Source: Pyrinomonadaceae bacterium (GTDB lineage Bacteria > Acidobacteriota > Blastocatellia > Pyrinomonadales > Pyrinomonadaceae). From it: a DNA stretch of 64,000 nt. Below are positions 17,880 through 26,488 of this stretch, in pieces. The translations under genes were made by a program, and so were the position numbers. Location: positions 1 to 64,000 of the forward strand of contig JAIBCA010000088.1 in NCBI GenBank assembly GCA_019694345.1. The letters are read 5' to 3'. The number at the start of each line of letters is the position of its first letter. Within the stretch, counting starts at the first letter, position 1. The notes beneath the pieces were generated by a model. It was not told the DNA's origin. It saw only the letters and a program-made list of their open reading frames with translations, and ran no database searches.

Positions 17880-19385
17880 ATGAGGGAGCTTTCGCTTAAC
17901 AATTGCAGGCTGGACAAGCGATACGACATCCGCGACGGACTCGGCCGCGGCAGCTACGCCGAGATATTTATCGCCCGTGATACGCTCGCCTCGCCCCAAT
18001 CGCCGCACAGCACGGTCGTGATAAAGGCTCTTAACGTTTTTCTGCAGGACGATCTCGACGCCGACCTTGAGCGCACGTTGGTCGAGAATTTTCAGAATGA
18101 GGCTATCGCTCTTGACCGCGTCCGCCACCCGAACATAATAAGCCGGATCGGCCATGGTACCGCTCGCGATCTGAAGGGAACCGTCTTTCATTACCTCGTG
18201 CTCGAGTATCTGCCGGGCGGCGACCTGCAAAATGCGGTTAGAAAAGGACGGATCCCGCTCAAACGTTCGATCAACTATATAGAACAGGTCTGTGCCGGGC
18301 TTGCTCATGCTCATTCACGCGGGATCATTCATCGCGATATCAAACCGCAAAACCTGCTCCTGACGGCCGATCATGAGACGGTGAAAATTGCCGACTTCGG
18401 GGTTGCCCGCATCACGCTGAATGAAGCTCCGATAACACGGGTCGGCACCAACATTTACGCGCCGCCCGAGCACAGTCCGCTATCAGCAGGCCGATCTGAC
18501 ACACCGGCCCGGCTCACGCCCGCGGCGGACGTGTATTCACTTGCGAAATCGGCATACACGCTCATTACCGGCGAGGCCCCCAGGGCATATGCAAATAGCC
18601 CGGTCACCTCACTGCCCGATGATTTTCGGGATGAGGATTGGTCAGACGACCTCATCCGCGTTTTGCGGCGTGCGACGGCGGATGAGCCGCTTGATCGGCA
18701 GCAGAGCGTAGATGAATTTTGGAACGACCTCGCGGTCGTCCGGCAGATAATAGACGACGGCGAGGTGAGCACGGTGATCAGGCCTCGAAACGATCAGCCG
18801 CAGCCGCATGTCGCTCGCGGCTATACGCCGATAGTTCCCGCCCAGCCGAATTTTGAACCTGTTTCGGACCCGGCTTTCAGGGTCGCGGGACGCTCGGAAC
18901 GAATGCAGCCTGCGATACCGCCGGAAAGGCCGGCGGTATTCGTGCCGCCCCCGCCTAAAAGTGATCTTGCTGCCGCGTCGGGTAAGGCGGCATCGCTGCC
19001 GAAACGCGAACTCCCGGACAAGCCGTCAAACCGCGGCAAGCTGCTCCGCCGGGTAATGACGTTTGCGATATTCCTTGTGATCTTTACAGGCATTTTGTAT
19101 GGAACTCATTCGTACATGAGCGGCCTGGGCATCTTGCCGGCGATCTTCTCGACTGGCGGATCAAAAATGGCGGTCGCGAGCACGGACATTTTTCTGCGTT
19201 CGACGCCAAATACCGACAATGAGCCGATCGGGCTTGTTACAAAGAAGTCGAAGGTCAAGATTGTAAATTCGCAAAATAATTGGTATCAAGTTGAAGTGGT
19301 CGAACAGGGCCGCGTCAGCAATTTTCCGGCATCGGCGAGCCGCGGCTGGCTATACGGCAAATATCTCGATATCGACGGCAATTAA
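17880..19385 (+). CDS. transmembrane Ser/Thr protein kinase with extracellular SH3-like domain
   Basis: Residues about 15-280 form a Hanks-type kinase: Gly loop GLGRGSYAEI, Lys49 (VVIK), catalytic loop HRDIKPQN with Asp153, DFG at 172-174 and a YAPPE motif. A Pro-rich linker follows, then one transmembrane helix (about 392-415), then a C-terminal bacterial SH3-like domain (STDIFLRSTPNTDNEPIG... GWLYGKYLDID) that would face the periplasm and could sense wall material. ATG 17880 is preferred over an upstream TTG at 17868. It is followed 16 bp later by an FHA gene. With the PP2C phosphatase it likely forms a reversible phosphorylation circuit. The 228 bp upstream of it hold no recognisable gene. 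Confidence 0.93.
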   Translation: MRELSLNNCRLDKRYDIRDGLGRGSYAEIFIARDTLASPQSPHSTVVIKALNVFLQDDLDADLERTLVENFQNEAIALDRVRHPNIISRIGHGTARDLKGTVFHYLVLEYLPGGDLQNAVRKGRIPLKRSINYIEQVCAGLAHAHSRGIIHRDIKPQNLLLTADHETVKIADFGVARITLNEAPITRVGTNIYAPPEHSPLSAGRSDTPARLTPAADVYSLAKSAYTLITGEAPRAYANSPVTSLPDDFRDEDWSDDLIRVLRRATADEPLDRQQSVDEFWNDLAVVRQIIDDGEVSTVIRPRNDQPQPHVARGYTPIVPAQPNFEPVSDPAFRVAGRSERMQPAIPPERPAVFVPPPPKSDLAAASGKAASLPKRELPDKPSNRGKLLRRVMTFAIFLVIFTGILYGTHSYMSGLGILPAIFSTGGSKMAVASTDIFLRSTPNTDNEPIGLVTKKSKVKIVNSQNNWYQVEVVEQGRVSNFPASASRGWLYGKYLDIDGN

Positions 19386-19401
19386 ACGGAGAATTTCAAC
19401 T

Positions 19402-20352
19402 GTGAGCGTTTTGGATAAAGTCAGGCGATGGATCGACGGCGACACGGCCGAGCTTGTGCTCGAACAAGCGGCCCGCGACGCTCAGGTCAAACCGCGAAGC
19501 AAGGCTGAGGAATTCATCGTCAAGATCGCGAAGGCGGTAGAGTCGGTGATGCAGGCCGAAATGGTGCCGCTGCCGCAGGGAACGACAATTATTCCAAGCG
19601 AGTACACCATATTCCTCAGCGGCGAGGACGATAAAGAATGGCAGGGCGTGAAGCGTAAGGGGCTGGAGCAAGGCCTTTATCACATCCTGGCCGAACGGGC
19701 CAAGGAGATCGCCGGCAAGAAAAAGCTCGAAACGCGCTCCTTCGTGATCGAACTAAGGATCGACGCGACGCTTGAGAAAGGCGATCTGCGGGTGCAGCAC
19801 AGCTGGGAAGATTCGAACGCGAACAAGACGGGGGTGCTGGCGCGACCGAAGGCGATTCCGGAGACTCCGCCACAGGCGAGGCTGACCCCGGCGACCGCAC
19901 CGGTCGTCCAGGTCCCAACCGCCCCATCACAGCCGCCGGTCAGGCCTGTTGTTACCCAGCCAAACGTAAATATTCAACAGGCAGTGCCCTTAGCTCCGGA
20001 AGAAGGCGAAGAGATGACGCACGTCGCGTCCCGGGCGGCAGAACTCTATCGACTAGAGGTCTGGCGGGGCGGCGTCAGACAGAATGTTGTTCCGATCTAT
20101 CAGAAAGAGATAGTAATTGGCCGCGGTTCGCGATCAAAACCTGTCGACATTCCGCTTGCAGGCGACGTCGAGATCAGCCGACGGCATTTGACCTTAATTA
20201 CGGATGGAGCCGGAAATTTTTGGGCGGTGAACGAGGGCCGCAACCCTGCTTCGGTCAATAACTACGAACTACCTGCAGGTAGGCGATTCGCGCTGGCACC
20301 GGGAGCTGCGCTGAATATTTGCAGCTATATGCTCCGGATCCAGCCGAAGTAG
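19402..20352 (+). CDS. second FhaA-like DUF3662 + FHA protein
   Basis: GTG at 19402 is chosen because GGAG lies at good spacing upstream; the protein is then 316 residues (MSVLDKVRRWIDGD...). Residues 1-140 resemble the DUF3662 domain of FhaA. A Pro/Val-rich linker (about 145-205) leads to a C-terminal FHA domain (IVIGRGSRSKPVDIPL, EISRRHLTLI) with the conserved Arg, Ser and His needed for phosphothreonine binding. The usual Asn of the last loop appears as VNNYEL. It lies in the kinase's operon, so it probably reads that kinase's or its substrates' phosphothreonines. Confidence 0.86.
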   Translation: MSVLDKVRRWIDGDTAELVLEQAARDAQVKPRSKAEEFIVKIAKAVESVMQAEMVPLPQGTTIIPSEYTIFLSGEDDKEWQGVKRKGLEQGLYHILAERAKEIAGKKKLETRSFVIELRIDATLEKGDLRVQHSWEDSNANKTGVLARPKAIPETPPQARLTPATAPVVQVPTAPSQPPVRPVVTQPNVNIQQAVPLAPEEGEEMTHVASRAAELYRLEVWRGGVRQNVVPIYQKEIVIGRGSRSKPVDIPLAGDVEISRRHLTLITDGAGNFWAVNEGRNPASVNNYELPAGRRFALAPGAALNICSYMLRIQPK

Positions 20353-20355
20353 TAT

Positions 20356-20874
20356 TTAAGACCGTTTACCGGTAGCCGGCAAATAGCCTGTAAGAAGAAG
20401 ATCGGTCGGCTGCGTCCCGCTCTCGATGGCCTGAATCAATTCGCGGAGAGTGCGTTCCGCATTCGAGACGACGTCCGCCGGATAATTATAGAACCGCGTA
20501 TTTTGCTCAAACTCCTCGATGTCCAGAACCTGAGACCTCCCGTCCGGCCACACAATGAGATCGATGTCCAAGTCAATGTAGTCCAATTGATCGCCGTTGA
20601 GCGAATAGGGCATCGAGACGTTGTAATAGAAGTTGCGGAGCGAACCGTCCGGTTCGTGAAAGCGAAAGACGTTATACCATTGTCCCGGCCAAAAGAACTC
20701 ATATGAGAGTGTTCCCGCGGCGATACTTCCCAGATCCGGATGTTCTGTGTCGCGGGCAAAACTTCCAAAAAGTACCAGTGCCGGCCCATTAATATCGACC
20801 GGACGACATCGCCAAGTTCGATTGACCGTTCCGTCGAACTTACGGGAATTTACGGTAAAGTTGACGCCCTGCAT
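20356..20874 (-). CDS. DUF402-domain protein (FomD/Ntdp-like phosphatase fold)
   Basis: The 172-residue protein has the DUF402 signature: the Trp/Arg strand YNVFRFHEPDG, an FYYNVSMPYS block and the acidic metal site YIDLDIDLIVWPDG followed by LDIEEFEQN. Characterised relatives are nucleoside di-/triphosphatases (Staphylococcus Ntdp) or FomD, which hydrolyses a CMP-phosphonate. The substrate here is unknown. ATG 20874 is chosen because it overlaps the uspA stop as TGATG, a translational-coupling arrangement. Its 3' end is 3 bp from the convergent FHA gene. Confidence 0.85.
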   Translation of the reverse strand: MQGVNFTVNSRKFDGTVNRTWRCRPVDINGPALVLFGSFARDTEHPDLGSIAAGTLSYEFFWPGQWYNVFRFHEPDGSLRNFYYNVSMPYSLNGDQLDYIDLDIDLIVWPDGRSQVLDIEEFEQNTRFYNYPADVVSNAERTLRELIQAIESGTQPTDLLLTGYLPATGKRS

Positions 20875-21332
20875 CAAGATGCAGATTCGGTCCTGACCAC
20901 CAATACGGAACAATGTGCGTGATGGACGACCGAATGAGAGACCGAACCAAGCAGCAAACGCTCCCAACGCTTGTAACCGTGTGAACCGATAACGATAAGG
21001 TCGGCGTGAATATCCTCGGCGGTTTCGACGATACGGCTGTCCGGCGACCCAAAGAGTACGTCGCCATCGATACTGACGCCGGCATCGTGCAACTCGGCCT
21101 TCAAACGAGCGATCGCGTCCTCGACCACCTTTGAGGCTGATTCACGAGCGGTCTTTTCCAATTCAGTGGTGTCGGGCAGATAGCCGCCATAAATGTCAAC
21201 CGCAAGTGGAACGGCCATATCAACGACACTGATGACCCGTACAGAGTCGTCATTGCTGAGCTTCATCCGTGTGACCATATCAGCCGCCGCTTCGCTATGT
21301 TTGGTTCCGTCTGTGGCAAGTAGTATCTTCAT
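20874..21332 (-). CDS. universal stress protein (UspA family)
   Basis: The 152-residue Rossmann-like protein begins MKILLATDGTKHSEAA and ends with the ATP-binding motif G-x2-G-x9-G-S (GSHGYKRWERLLLGSVS) and HCSVLVV, as in nucleotide-binding Usp proteins. It probably acts as an ATP-binding homodimer in stress or redox adaptation. It is coupled to the DUF402 gene by a TGATG overlap and is 80 bp downstream of the MarR gene. Confidence 0.94.
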   Translation of the reverse strand: MKILLATDGTKHSEAAADMVTRMKLSNDDSVRVISVVDMAVPLAVDIYGGYLPDTTELEKTARESASKVVEDAIARLKAELHDAGVSIDGDVLFGSPDSRIVETAEDIHADLIVIGSHGYKRWERLLLGSVSHSVVHHAHCSVLVVRTESAS

Positions 21333-21412
21333 TGAGCCCTCCGAGGGTGTTTTGGTTGACCAGGATCAACCGTATTCTAGCCATTTTTGAACAAAAAGAG
21401 AACTGCACAAGG

Positions 21413-21871
21413 CTATTCGCCGTCTTCCGGATCCGGCCTGCCCGTGTAGTTGCTCCGAAGTTTGTTGAGAATATTAAAGAGGATCATCCGCTCGGTCTCA
21501 TTCAGGCACGAAAGGCAATATTCTTCGAGCTCCAGCCACTGGGCTTCGATCTGAGGCCGCATCGTGATCCCGAGCGGCGTCAGGAATATCCTCGTCGAGC
21601 GGCCGTCGTCGTCGTACCGGGCACGCTCAACGAGATTTACATCGATCAGGCCCTTGATCATCTTGTTGATCGTAGGGGCAGCGATGTCGAGCTTTTTTGC
21701 AAGATCGATCTGGCGTTGACCGTCCTTTTTCCAAAGCTCAAATAGTACGAAGATCTGTCCACCGTGCAGGCCGATCTCGCCCATCCGGCGTTCGAGGGAA
21801 TTGCGAAAGGCGGTCGAGACCTTTGCCAAAAGGAAGCTGACGGTGGATTCGAACTTGATCAACTCGGCCAT
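21413..21871 (-). CDS. MarR-family transcriptional regulator
   Basis: The 152-residue winged-helix protein has N-terminal dimerisation helices, a recognition region (QIDLAKKLDIAAPTINKMIKGL) and a wing (DDDGRSTRIFLTPLG), all typical of MarR. I start at ATG 21871, with GGAG 11 bases upstream. The longer frame to 21925 would run into the operator array. It is divergent from the 22036 gene, and four phased inverted repeats fill the gap, suggesting that it represses itself and that neighbour. The ligand is unknown. uspA and the DUF402 gene follow on the same strand and may be part of its regulon. Confidence 0.9.
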   Translation of the reverse strand: MAELIKFESTVSFLLAKVSTAFRNSLERRMGEIGLHGGQIFVLFELWKKDGQRQIDLAKKLDIAAPTINKMIKGLIDVNLVERARYDDDGRSTRIFLTPLGITMRPQIEAQWLELEEYCLSCLNETERMILFNILNKLRSNYTGRPDPEDGE

Positions 21872-21924
21872 TGTGCTGTTAACTCCGGGGCTTAAATCAA
21901 TGGTTTGCAGGCAAATAATCAACA

Positions 21925-22004
21925 ATTAGCGGGGCAATTAAAGATTATTAGCCTGCTAATCAAAATTAGTTAGCGTGCTAATAATCAAACATTAGCACGG
22001 TATC
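21925..22004. promoter_or_regulatory. array of four MarR-type operator sites at exact 22-bp spacing
   Basis: Four 14-bp sites of the form ATTAGC-NN-GCTAAT occur at 21925-21938 (second arm degenerate), 21947-21960 (perfect), 21969-21982 (GTTAGC first arm) and 21991-22004 (second arm degenerate). Their centres are 22 bp apart each time, about two helical turns, so bound dimers would lie on one face of the DNA. The array fills most of the space between the divergent MarR gene and the 22036 gene. Assignment to this MarR is inferred from position and symmetry. Confidence 0.75.
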
Positions 22005-22035
22005 CATTATTTCGAAAGTAGGCTAAGATTTATTT

Positions 22036-22413
22036 ATGGAAAACGTTGAAAAGCTGAAAAATGCCCGCAATTTACTGCTTAAGCTTCACAAAGTGATGAT
22101 CGATTTCGAACGGGAGCTTCACGAGGCGGTCCACGGTCCGCTCACTGCAGGGCAATTCTTGAATGTTCTGATCGAGAACGAGGACTTCGCCTGGCTGCGA
22201 AAATTCTCGATGCTGATCGTTGAGATCGACGAGATGTTCGACCTGAAGGACGGTATTACCTCGGACCTGGTCGATGCCAATCTTGCCAAGATATCCGAAC
22301 TCGTGGAAATGAGGGAAGAAGACGAGTATTTTCGGGCAAAATATCGAAATGTTGTCCAGCAGCACAGCGATGCGGCGTCGTTGCAGAGTGAATTGCGTTC
22401 GATGTTCGGGTAG
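22036..22413 (+). CDS. hypothetical helical protein next to MarR
   Basis: I do not recognise this 125-residue protein. It is predicted mostly alpha-helical, highly charged, with no membrane segment or signal peptide and no cysteine. The first half (KLKNARNLLLKLHKVMIDFERELHE) reads as an amphipathic helix, and a conserved-looking Trp lies in DFAWLRKFSMLIVEIDEMFD. Its upstream region is occupied by four phased operator repeats shared with the divergent MarR gene, so expression is probably controlled by that regulator. A hairpin follows at 22455. Confidence 0.75.
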   Translation: MENVEKLKNARNLLLKLHKVMIDFERELHEAVHGPLTAGQFLNVLIENEDFAWLRKFSMLIVEIDEMFDLKDGITSDLVDANLAKISELVEMREEDEYFRAKYRNVVQQHSDAASLQSELRSMFG

Positions 22414-22454
22414 TTCGGTCGGGAAGGATAAATTGCTTAGGTCAAAAGGACATA

Positions 22455-22481
22455 AGCGGAAACGGGTGGGCCGTTCCCGCT
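22455..22481. terminator. hairpin between convergent genes, probable terminator
   Basis: AGCGGAAACGG pairs with CCGTTCCCGCT (one mismatch) across a five-base loop. It sits between the 22036 gene and the convergent transaldolase gene. On the minus strand it is followed a few bases later by CCTTTTG; on the plus strand no clear T-run follows. Confidence 0.5.
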
Positions 22482-22505
22482 CGACCTTAAATAGGCGAAG
22501 GCAGA

Positions 22506-23156
22506 TCAGCCGCGGCCGCTTTTTTTCCAATCGGCCATAAAGCCCTCCAGGCCCTTATCGGTCAGGGGGTGCTTAACCAATTGCTGTATGACCTTGAAAG
22601 GGATCGTGGCGACGTCGGCACCGGCAAGAGCGCAATCGACAATGTGCATCGGGTGGCGGATCGAAGCGGCCAGAACCTCGGTCGCAAAGCCGTAATTGTC
22701 ATAGATTTGGACGATATCGCGGATCAGCTGCATGCCGTCCTGGCCAATGTCGTCGAGGCGGCCGATAAAGGGCGAAATGTAGCTTGCTCCGGCCTTTGCG
22801 GCGAGCAGGGCCTGGGCCGCCGAGAAGCAAAGCGTGACGTTGACCTTTGTTCCCTCGGCACGAAAGATGCGGGTCGCCTTGAGCCCATCGAGCGTCAAGG
22901 GGCATTTGATGACGACATTTGGTGCAATGCTTGCTAATTCGCGGCCTTCACGGATCATGCCTTCAGCGTCAAGAGCGGTGACCTCGGCTGAGACGTCGCC
23001 TTCGACGATCGAGCAGATCGCGGCAATATGCTCCTTAAAATCAACATCACCCTCCTTTGCGACCAGCGATGGATTAGTGGTGACGCCATCGATAAGGCCT
23101 AATTCGGCGGCTTCCTTGATCTCAGCTAAATTTGCGGTGTCTATAAAAAATTTCAT
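22506..23156 (-). CDS. tal: transaldolase (short TalC/YwjH type)
   Basis: The 216-residue TIM-barrel aldolase starts [13 protein letters not shown] with the family's [14 protein letters not shown], and has the Schiff-base lysine in VVIKCPLT. In the SPFIGRLDD segment the residue after SP is Phe. Fructose-6-phosphate aldolases have Tyr there, and a Phe-to-Tyr change confers aldolase activity on transaldolase, so transaldolase is the better call. It would act in the non-oxidative pentose phosphate pathway, which also supplies sedoheptulose-7-phosphate. It is the last gene of the hslVU operon, 46 bp after the FAH-family gene. Confidence 0.93.
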   Translation of the reverse strand: MKFFIDTANLAEIKEAAELGLIDGVTTNPSLVAKEGDVDFKEHIAAICSIVEGDVSAEVTALDAEGMIREGRELASIAPNVVIKCPLTLDGLKATRIFRAEGTKVNVTLCFSAAQALLAAKAGASYISPFIGRLDDIGQDGMQLIRDIVQIYDNYGFATEVLAASIRHPMHIVDCALAGADVATIPFKVIQQLVKHPLTDKGLEGFMADWKKSGRG

Positions 23157-23202
23157 AATTTAAGATCTGATTGTTTGGTTTTGAAAAGATACGTGTTGGT
23201 CT

Positions 23203-23946
23203 CTAAACGACAGGGTTCGAAAGCGTTCCGATGCCCTCGATCTCTACCTCGCAGATGTCTCCGGAGTTCATTTTCGATACGCCTGACGGGGTGCCGGTCG
23301 CGATCACATCGCCCGCGTTCAGCGTCATCATATTTGAAATATATCGTATCAGAAAGTCGACGGGGAAGACCATTTGGGACGTGCGTCCGTGTTGGCGGAC
23401 TTCGCCGTTCACGCGCGTCGTTACCGAAATGTCGGTCGTATCAAGTTCCGTCTCAATGAACGGCCCGATCGGGCAGAAAGTGTCAAACGACTTGGCACGG
23501 GTGAATTGACCGTCCTTTCGCTGCAGGTCCCGTGCGGTAACGTCATTGAGGCACGTAAAACCGAAAACATAGTCCATCGCGTCGTCGGTGTCGGTGAGCC
23601 GCTTGCATTTCCTTGAAATGACGACGGCAAGCTCACCTTCGTGCTCGACCTGATCGGACTGCGGCGGGATGACGATCGGATCGGCGTTGTAAATTATCGC
23701 CGACGGAGCCTTGAGGAAAAGCAGCGGTTCAGCCGGCACATCGTTTCCCAGTTCCTTGGCGTGATCGGCATAGTTACGGCCGACACAGACTATCTTCGAC
23801 GGCGAAACGGGCGGCAGCATGGTCACATCGGCCAGATCGAAACTTGCAACGTGTTCGGAGAGTATATCGCCGAAAACGTGAACACGGTCGCCGTCGATGA
23901 TACCGATATGGGTCTCGTCGTCAAAGGTGAATCTGCAGATCTTCAT
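23203..23946 (-). CDS. fumarylacetoacetate hydrolase-family enzyme
   Basis: The 247-residue protein has the FAH C-terminal domain: VGRNYADHAKELG, the metal ligands in VEHEGELAVVISRKCKRL, GFTCLNDVTARDLQRKDGQFTRAKSFDTF and GDVIATGTPSGVS. Members cleave or isomerise 2-oxo acid products of aromatic degradation, or act as oxaloacetate decarboxylase/acylpyruvate hydrolase; no substrate can be assigned. It lies 6 bp after the FN3 lipoprotein gene and 46 bp before transaldolase. Confidence 0.92.
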   Translation of the reverse strand: MKICRFTFDDETHIGIIDGDRVHVFGDILSEHVASFDLADVTMLPPVSPSKIVCVGRNYADHAKELGNDVPAEPLLFLKAPSAIIYNADPIVIPPQSDQVEHEGELAVVISRKCKRLTDTDDAMDYVFGFTCLNDVTARDLQRKDGQFTRAKSFDTFCPIGPFIETELDTTDISVTTRVNGEVRQHGRTSQMVFPVDFLIRYISNMMTLNAGDVIATGTPSGVSKMNSGDICEVEIEGIGTLSNPVV

Positions 23947-23952
23947 AATTTC

Positions 23953-25080
23953 CTATCTGGTGGTTTCGGTCACGACCTCGGAAGGTTCGCTGACGTTGCC
24001 TACGTTGTCGGTTGCCGTGATGTAATAAAAATACTGTTTTGATGGCTCGACCGACGTGTCCTGGAATGTATTTGCCTTCAATAGCTTAGACGTTACAAGT
24101 TGCCATTTGTCTTTAGGTAGTTGCGGGTCGGTCGAACGATAGATCGAGTAACCGGCGATGTCCTTTTCCGGGTTGATGGCAAAGAAGATCGATATCACAT
24201 TTTGCCCGACCGCCAGAGTGATGGCCGCAGGGGCACTGGGCGCGAATGTATCGAACGGTTTTAGCCTGAGGATGTTGGTTTCAAGACTTTCGATCGGCGT
24301 TGCATCTTTTCCGACCGAAACGGCCCGCACGAAGTAAAAGTATTCCTTACCGAACTCGAAAAACTCATCCGCGTACGACGGGTTAGCCACAGGGGACTTA
24401 TTCAGGAGCTTTCCAGGCTCTTTTTCCGACGTCGACCGGTAAATATTGTAACCGAGAAGGCTGACGGGCGACGTGCCGTCGATGTTCTTGTCAGGTGCCC
24501 GCCATGTCAGGGTGATCGAGTCCTGCGAGAGTGAATAGGCTAGTTCGGTAGGGGCGACCGCAACCTTGGCGGTCGGTTCGATCAGCAAAAAGTTTGAGAA
24601 CGCCGCCTTTTGCCCGGAAGCATTGGCAAAGCGCATTGCATACCGGAGCCGCGCCGCCTGGCCGGCAAATTCCAGATTGTCTGTATGCTGCAGGCCTTTA
24701 AGACCGAAATCCGACTCCTTTATCGAGAGGGTAGCGATGAGCGTACTTTTGGACGCAAATTCTTCCTCCGAAAGCGTTTTCGGGGCTGACGAAGGCTCTG
24801 CCAGACGGTATATATCAACACGGTCGATATTCAGCACGCTTGAACGTCCGGCATTGGCCGCAGGCATCGTCCAGGAAAGAATTACCTGATTACCGCGCTG
24901 ATAGCCACTGAGTTCAACACGCTGGGTCACACGTTCTTTCGGCGGTACAGGCGGCTTGCGTACACCGCAGCCGGATGCAAGGCTCACGATAGCCGCGACC
25001 GCAACTGTTGCGGCTGCAAGGCCGACACCTGTCGATTTGATCCTTTTTATTATTGATCGAATTGCGTTGATGATCGTCAT
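23953..25080 (-). CDS. fibronectin type III-repeat lipoprotein
   Basis: The 375-residue protein has a long basic N-terminus, a hydrophobic stretch (about 19-35) and a lipobox-like ASGC with Cys38 as the probable lipidated residue. A Pro-rich linker follows, then about three FN3-type beta-sandwich repeats; recurring W-x-P-D/A and 'GYNIYRSTSEKE', 'GYSIYRSTDPQ' strands and 'YFYFVRAVS', 'YFYYITATD' motifs mark them. It should sit at the periplasmic face of a membrane. Function is unknown; FN3 proteins usually mediate binding. It lies 10 bp after hslU in the same operon. Confidence 0.85.
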   Translation of the reverse strand: MTIINAIRSIIKRIKSTGVGLAAATVAVAAIVSLASGCGVRKPPVPPKERVTQRVELSGYQRGNQVILSWTMPAANAGRSSVLNIDRVDIYRLAEPSSAPKTLSEEEFASKSTLIATLSIKESDFGLKGLQHTDNLEFAGQAARLRYAMRFANASGQKAAFSNFLLIEPTAKVAVAPTELAYSLSQDSITLTWRAPDKNIDGTSPVSLLGYNIYRSTSEKEPGKLLNKSPVANPSYADEFFEFGKEYFYFVRAVSVGKDATPIESLETNILRLKPFDTFAPSAPAAITLAVGQNVISIFFAINPEKDIAGYSIYRSTDPQLPKDKWQLVTSKLLKANTFQDTSVEPSKQYFYYITATDNVGNVSEPSEVVTETTR

Positions 25081-25090
25081 TGGGTGCAGT

Positions 25091-26488
25091 CTAGAGGATG
25101 TACTGACGGAGATTCGGGTCCAATGACAGATCGCTCAATTTGTCATTCACATAATTGGCATCGATGACCTGTCTTTTTTGTTCAAGTTCGCCGCCCAAAA
25201 AGCTTATCTCTTCCAGAAGTTTTTCAACCAATGTGTGGAGCCTCCGCGCTCCGATATTCTCGGTATTCTTATTGATCTCCTCAGTGAGCTCAGCCAGACG
25301 GTCAATCGCATCGCCGGTAAACTCAAGATCGATACCTTCGGTGCTCAAAAGGGCCTGATATTGTTTGATCAGCGAGTTTTTAGGCTGGACCAGGATCCGC
25401 TTCAGATCATCGATCGTGAGCGACTCGAGTTCGACGCGGATAGGGAAACGGCCCTGGAGTTCAGGAATGAGGTCCGACGGCTTGGCAACATGGAATGCAC
25501 CAGCGGCAATGAACAGGATGTGTTCCGTGCTGACCATTCCGTACTTTGTATTGACGTTGGTCCCCTCGACTATCGGCAAGAGGTCTCGCTGAACGCCCTC
25601 ACGTGAGACGGCCGGGCCGCCGCCGGCTTCGCGGCCGGCTATCTTGTCGATCTCGTCGAGGAATATTATTCCGGATTGCTGAGCTCGATCCAGTGCTGCC
25701 CGGGCCACCTGCTCCATATCGACGAGGCTTTCTTGCTCGTCACGCAGCATGTATTCGCGTGCCTCTGCAAGTTTCATCTTTCGCTGGACCGTCTTTGCAG
25801 GGAACATATTCCCGAGCATGTCGCGGAGGTTGACGCCCATTTCCTCCATACCCTGGCCGCCGATGAAGTCGATCGTTGCATTTGAGCGATCTGTGGTGTC
25901 GAACTCGATCAGACGGTCATCGAGGCTGCCGTTTCGGAGCTGTTCACGAAGCTTTTCGCGGGTCCGCATAAGCGGCGGTTCAGCGGGTTCGCTCTCAGTG
26001 TCGGGTTCGATGCCGTAATGCGTCTCAACCGGCGGCAAGAGAATGTCGAGGATCCGTTCTTCGACATTTTGAGCCGCTCGAACGGCGACGTCCTCGACGG
26101 CGGCCTGTTTCGCCATATCGACGGCAACGTCGGCAAGTTCGCGGACCATACTCTCAACATCGCGGCCCATATAGCCGACCTCGGTGAATTTCGAGGCTTC
26201 GATCTTGATGAAAGGCGAATTCGCGATGCGAGCCAAACGGCGGGCTATCTCGGTCTTGCCGACGCCGGTCGAACCGATCATTAGTATATTTTTGGGCAAA
26301 ACGTCGGCGGCCATGTCGGCCGGCAGTTTTTGGCGGCGGATCCGGTTGCGCAGAGCAACGGCCACGGCCCGCTTTGCGGACGTCTGTCCGACAACGTACT
26401 TGTCGAGCTCGGCGACGATCTGCTTCGGCGTGAGATCGTCCAATTTTGGTGCGGCGGCCGCGGTCTCGCCGCCTAGGTAAATTGCCAT
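25091..26488 (-). CDS. hslU: HslU ATPase subunit of the HslVU protease
   Basis: This AAA+ unfoldase feeds substrates to HslV in the cytoplasm. The 465-residue protein starts with LTPKQIVAELDKYVVGQ and has Walker A GSTGVGKTE, the pore motif EVGYMGRDVESMVREL, an I-domain insertion (about 125-230), Walker B IIFLDEIDKIA and sensor-region GAFHVAKPSDLIPELQGRFPIRVEL. The C-terminus LRQYIL is the tail that docks into HslV. It starts immediately after the hslV stop codon. Confidence 0.97.
   Translation of the reverse strand: MAIYLGGETAAAAPKLDDLTPKQIVAELDKYVVGQTSAKRAVAVALRNRIRRQKLPADMAADVLPKNILMIGSTGVGKTEIARRLARIANSPFIKIEASKFTEVGYMGRDVESMVRELADVAVDMAKQAAVEDVAVRAAQNVEERILDILLPPVETHYGIEPDTESEPAEPPLMRTREKLREQLRNGSLDDRLIEFDTTDRSNATIDFIGGQGMEEMGVNLRDMLGNMFPAKTVQRKMKLAEAREYMLRDEQESLVDMEQVARAALDRAQQSGIIFLDEIDKIAGREAGGGPAVSREGVQRDLLPIVEGTNVNTKYGMVSTEHILFIAAGAFHVAKPSDLIPELQGRFPIRVELESLTIDDLKRILVQPKNSLIKQYQALLSTEGIDLEFTGDAIDRLAELTEEINKNTENIGARRLHTLVEKLLEEISFLGGELEQKRQVIDANYVNDKLSDLSLDPNLRQYIL

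Noticed and set aside
17724-18314. Open frame of 196 codons on the minus strand overlapping the kinase start
   Set aside because: It runs antisense to the conserved kinase domain and has no family features. The upstream gap holds no matching promoter or binding site that I can support.
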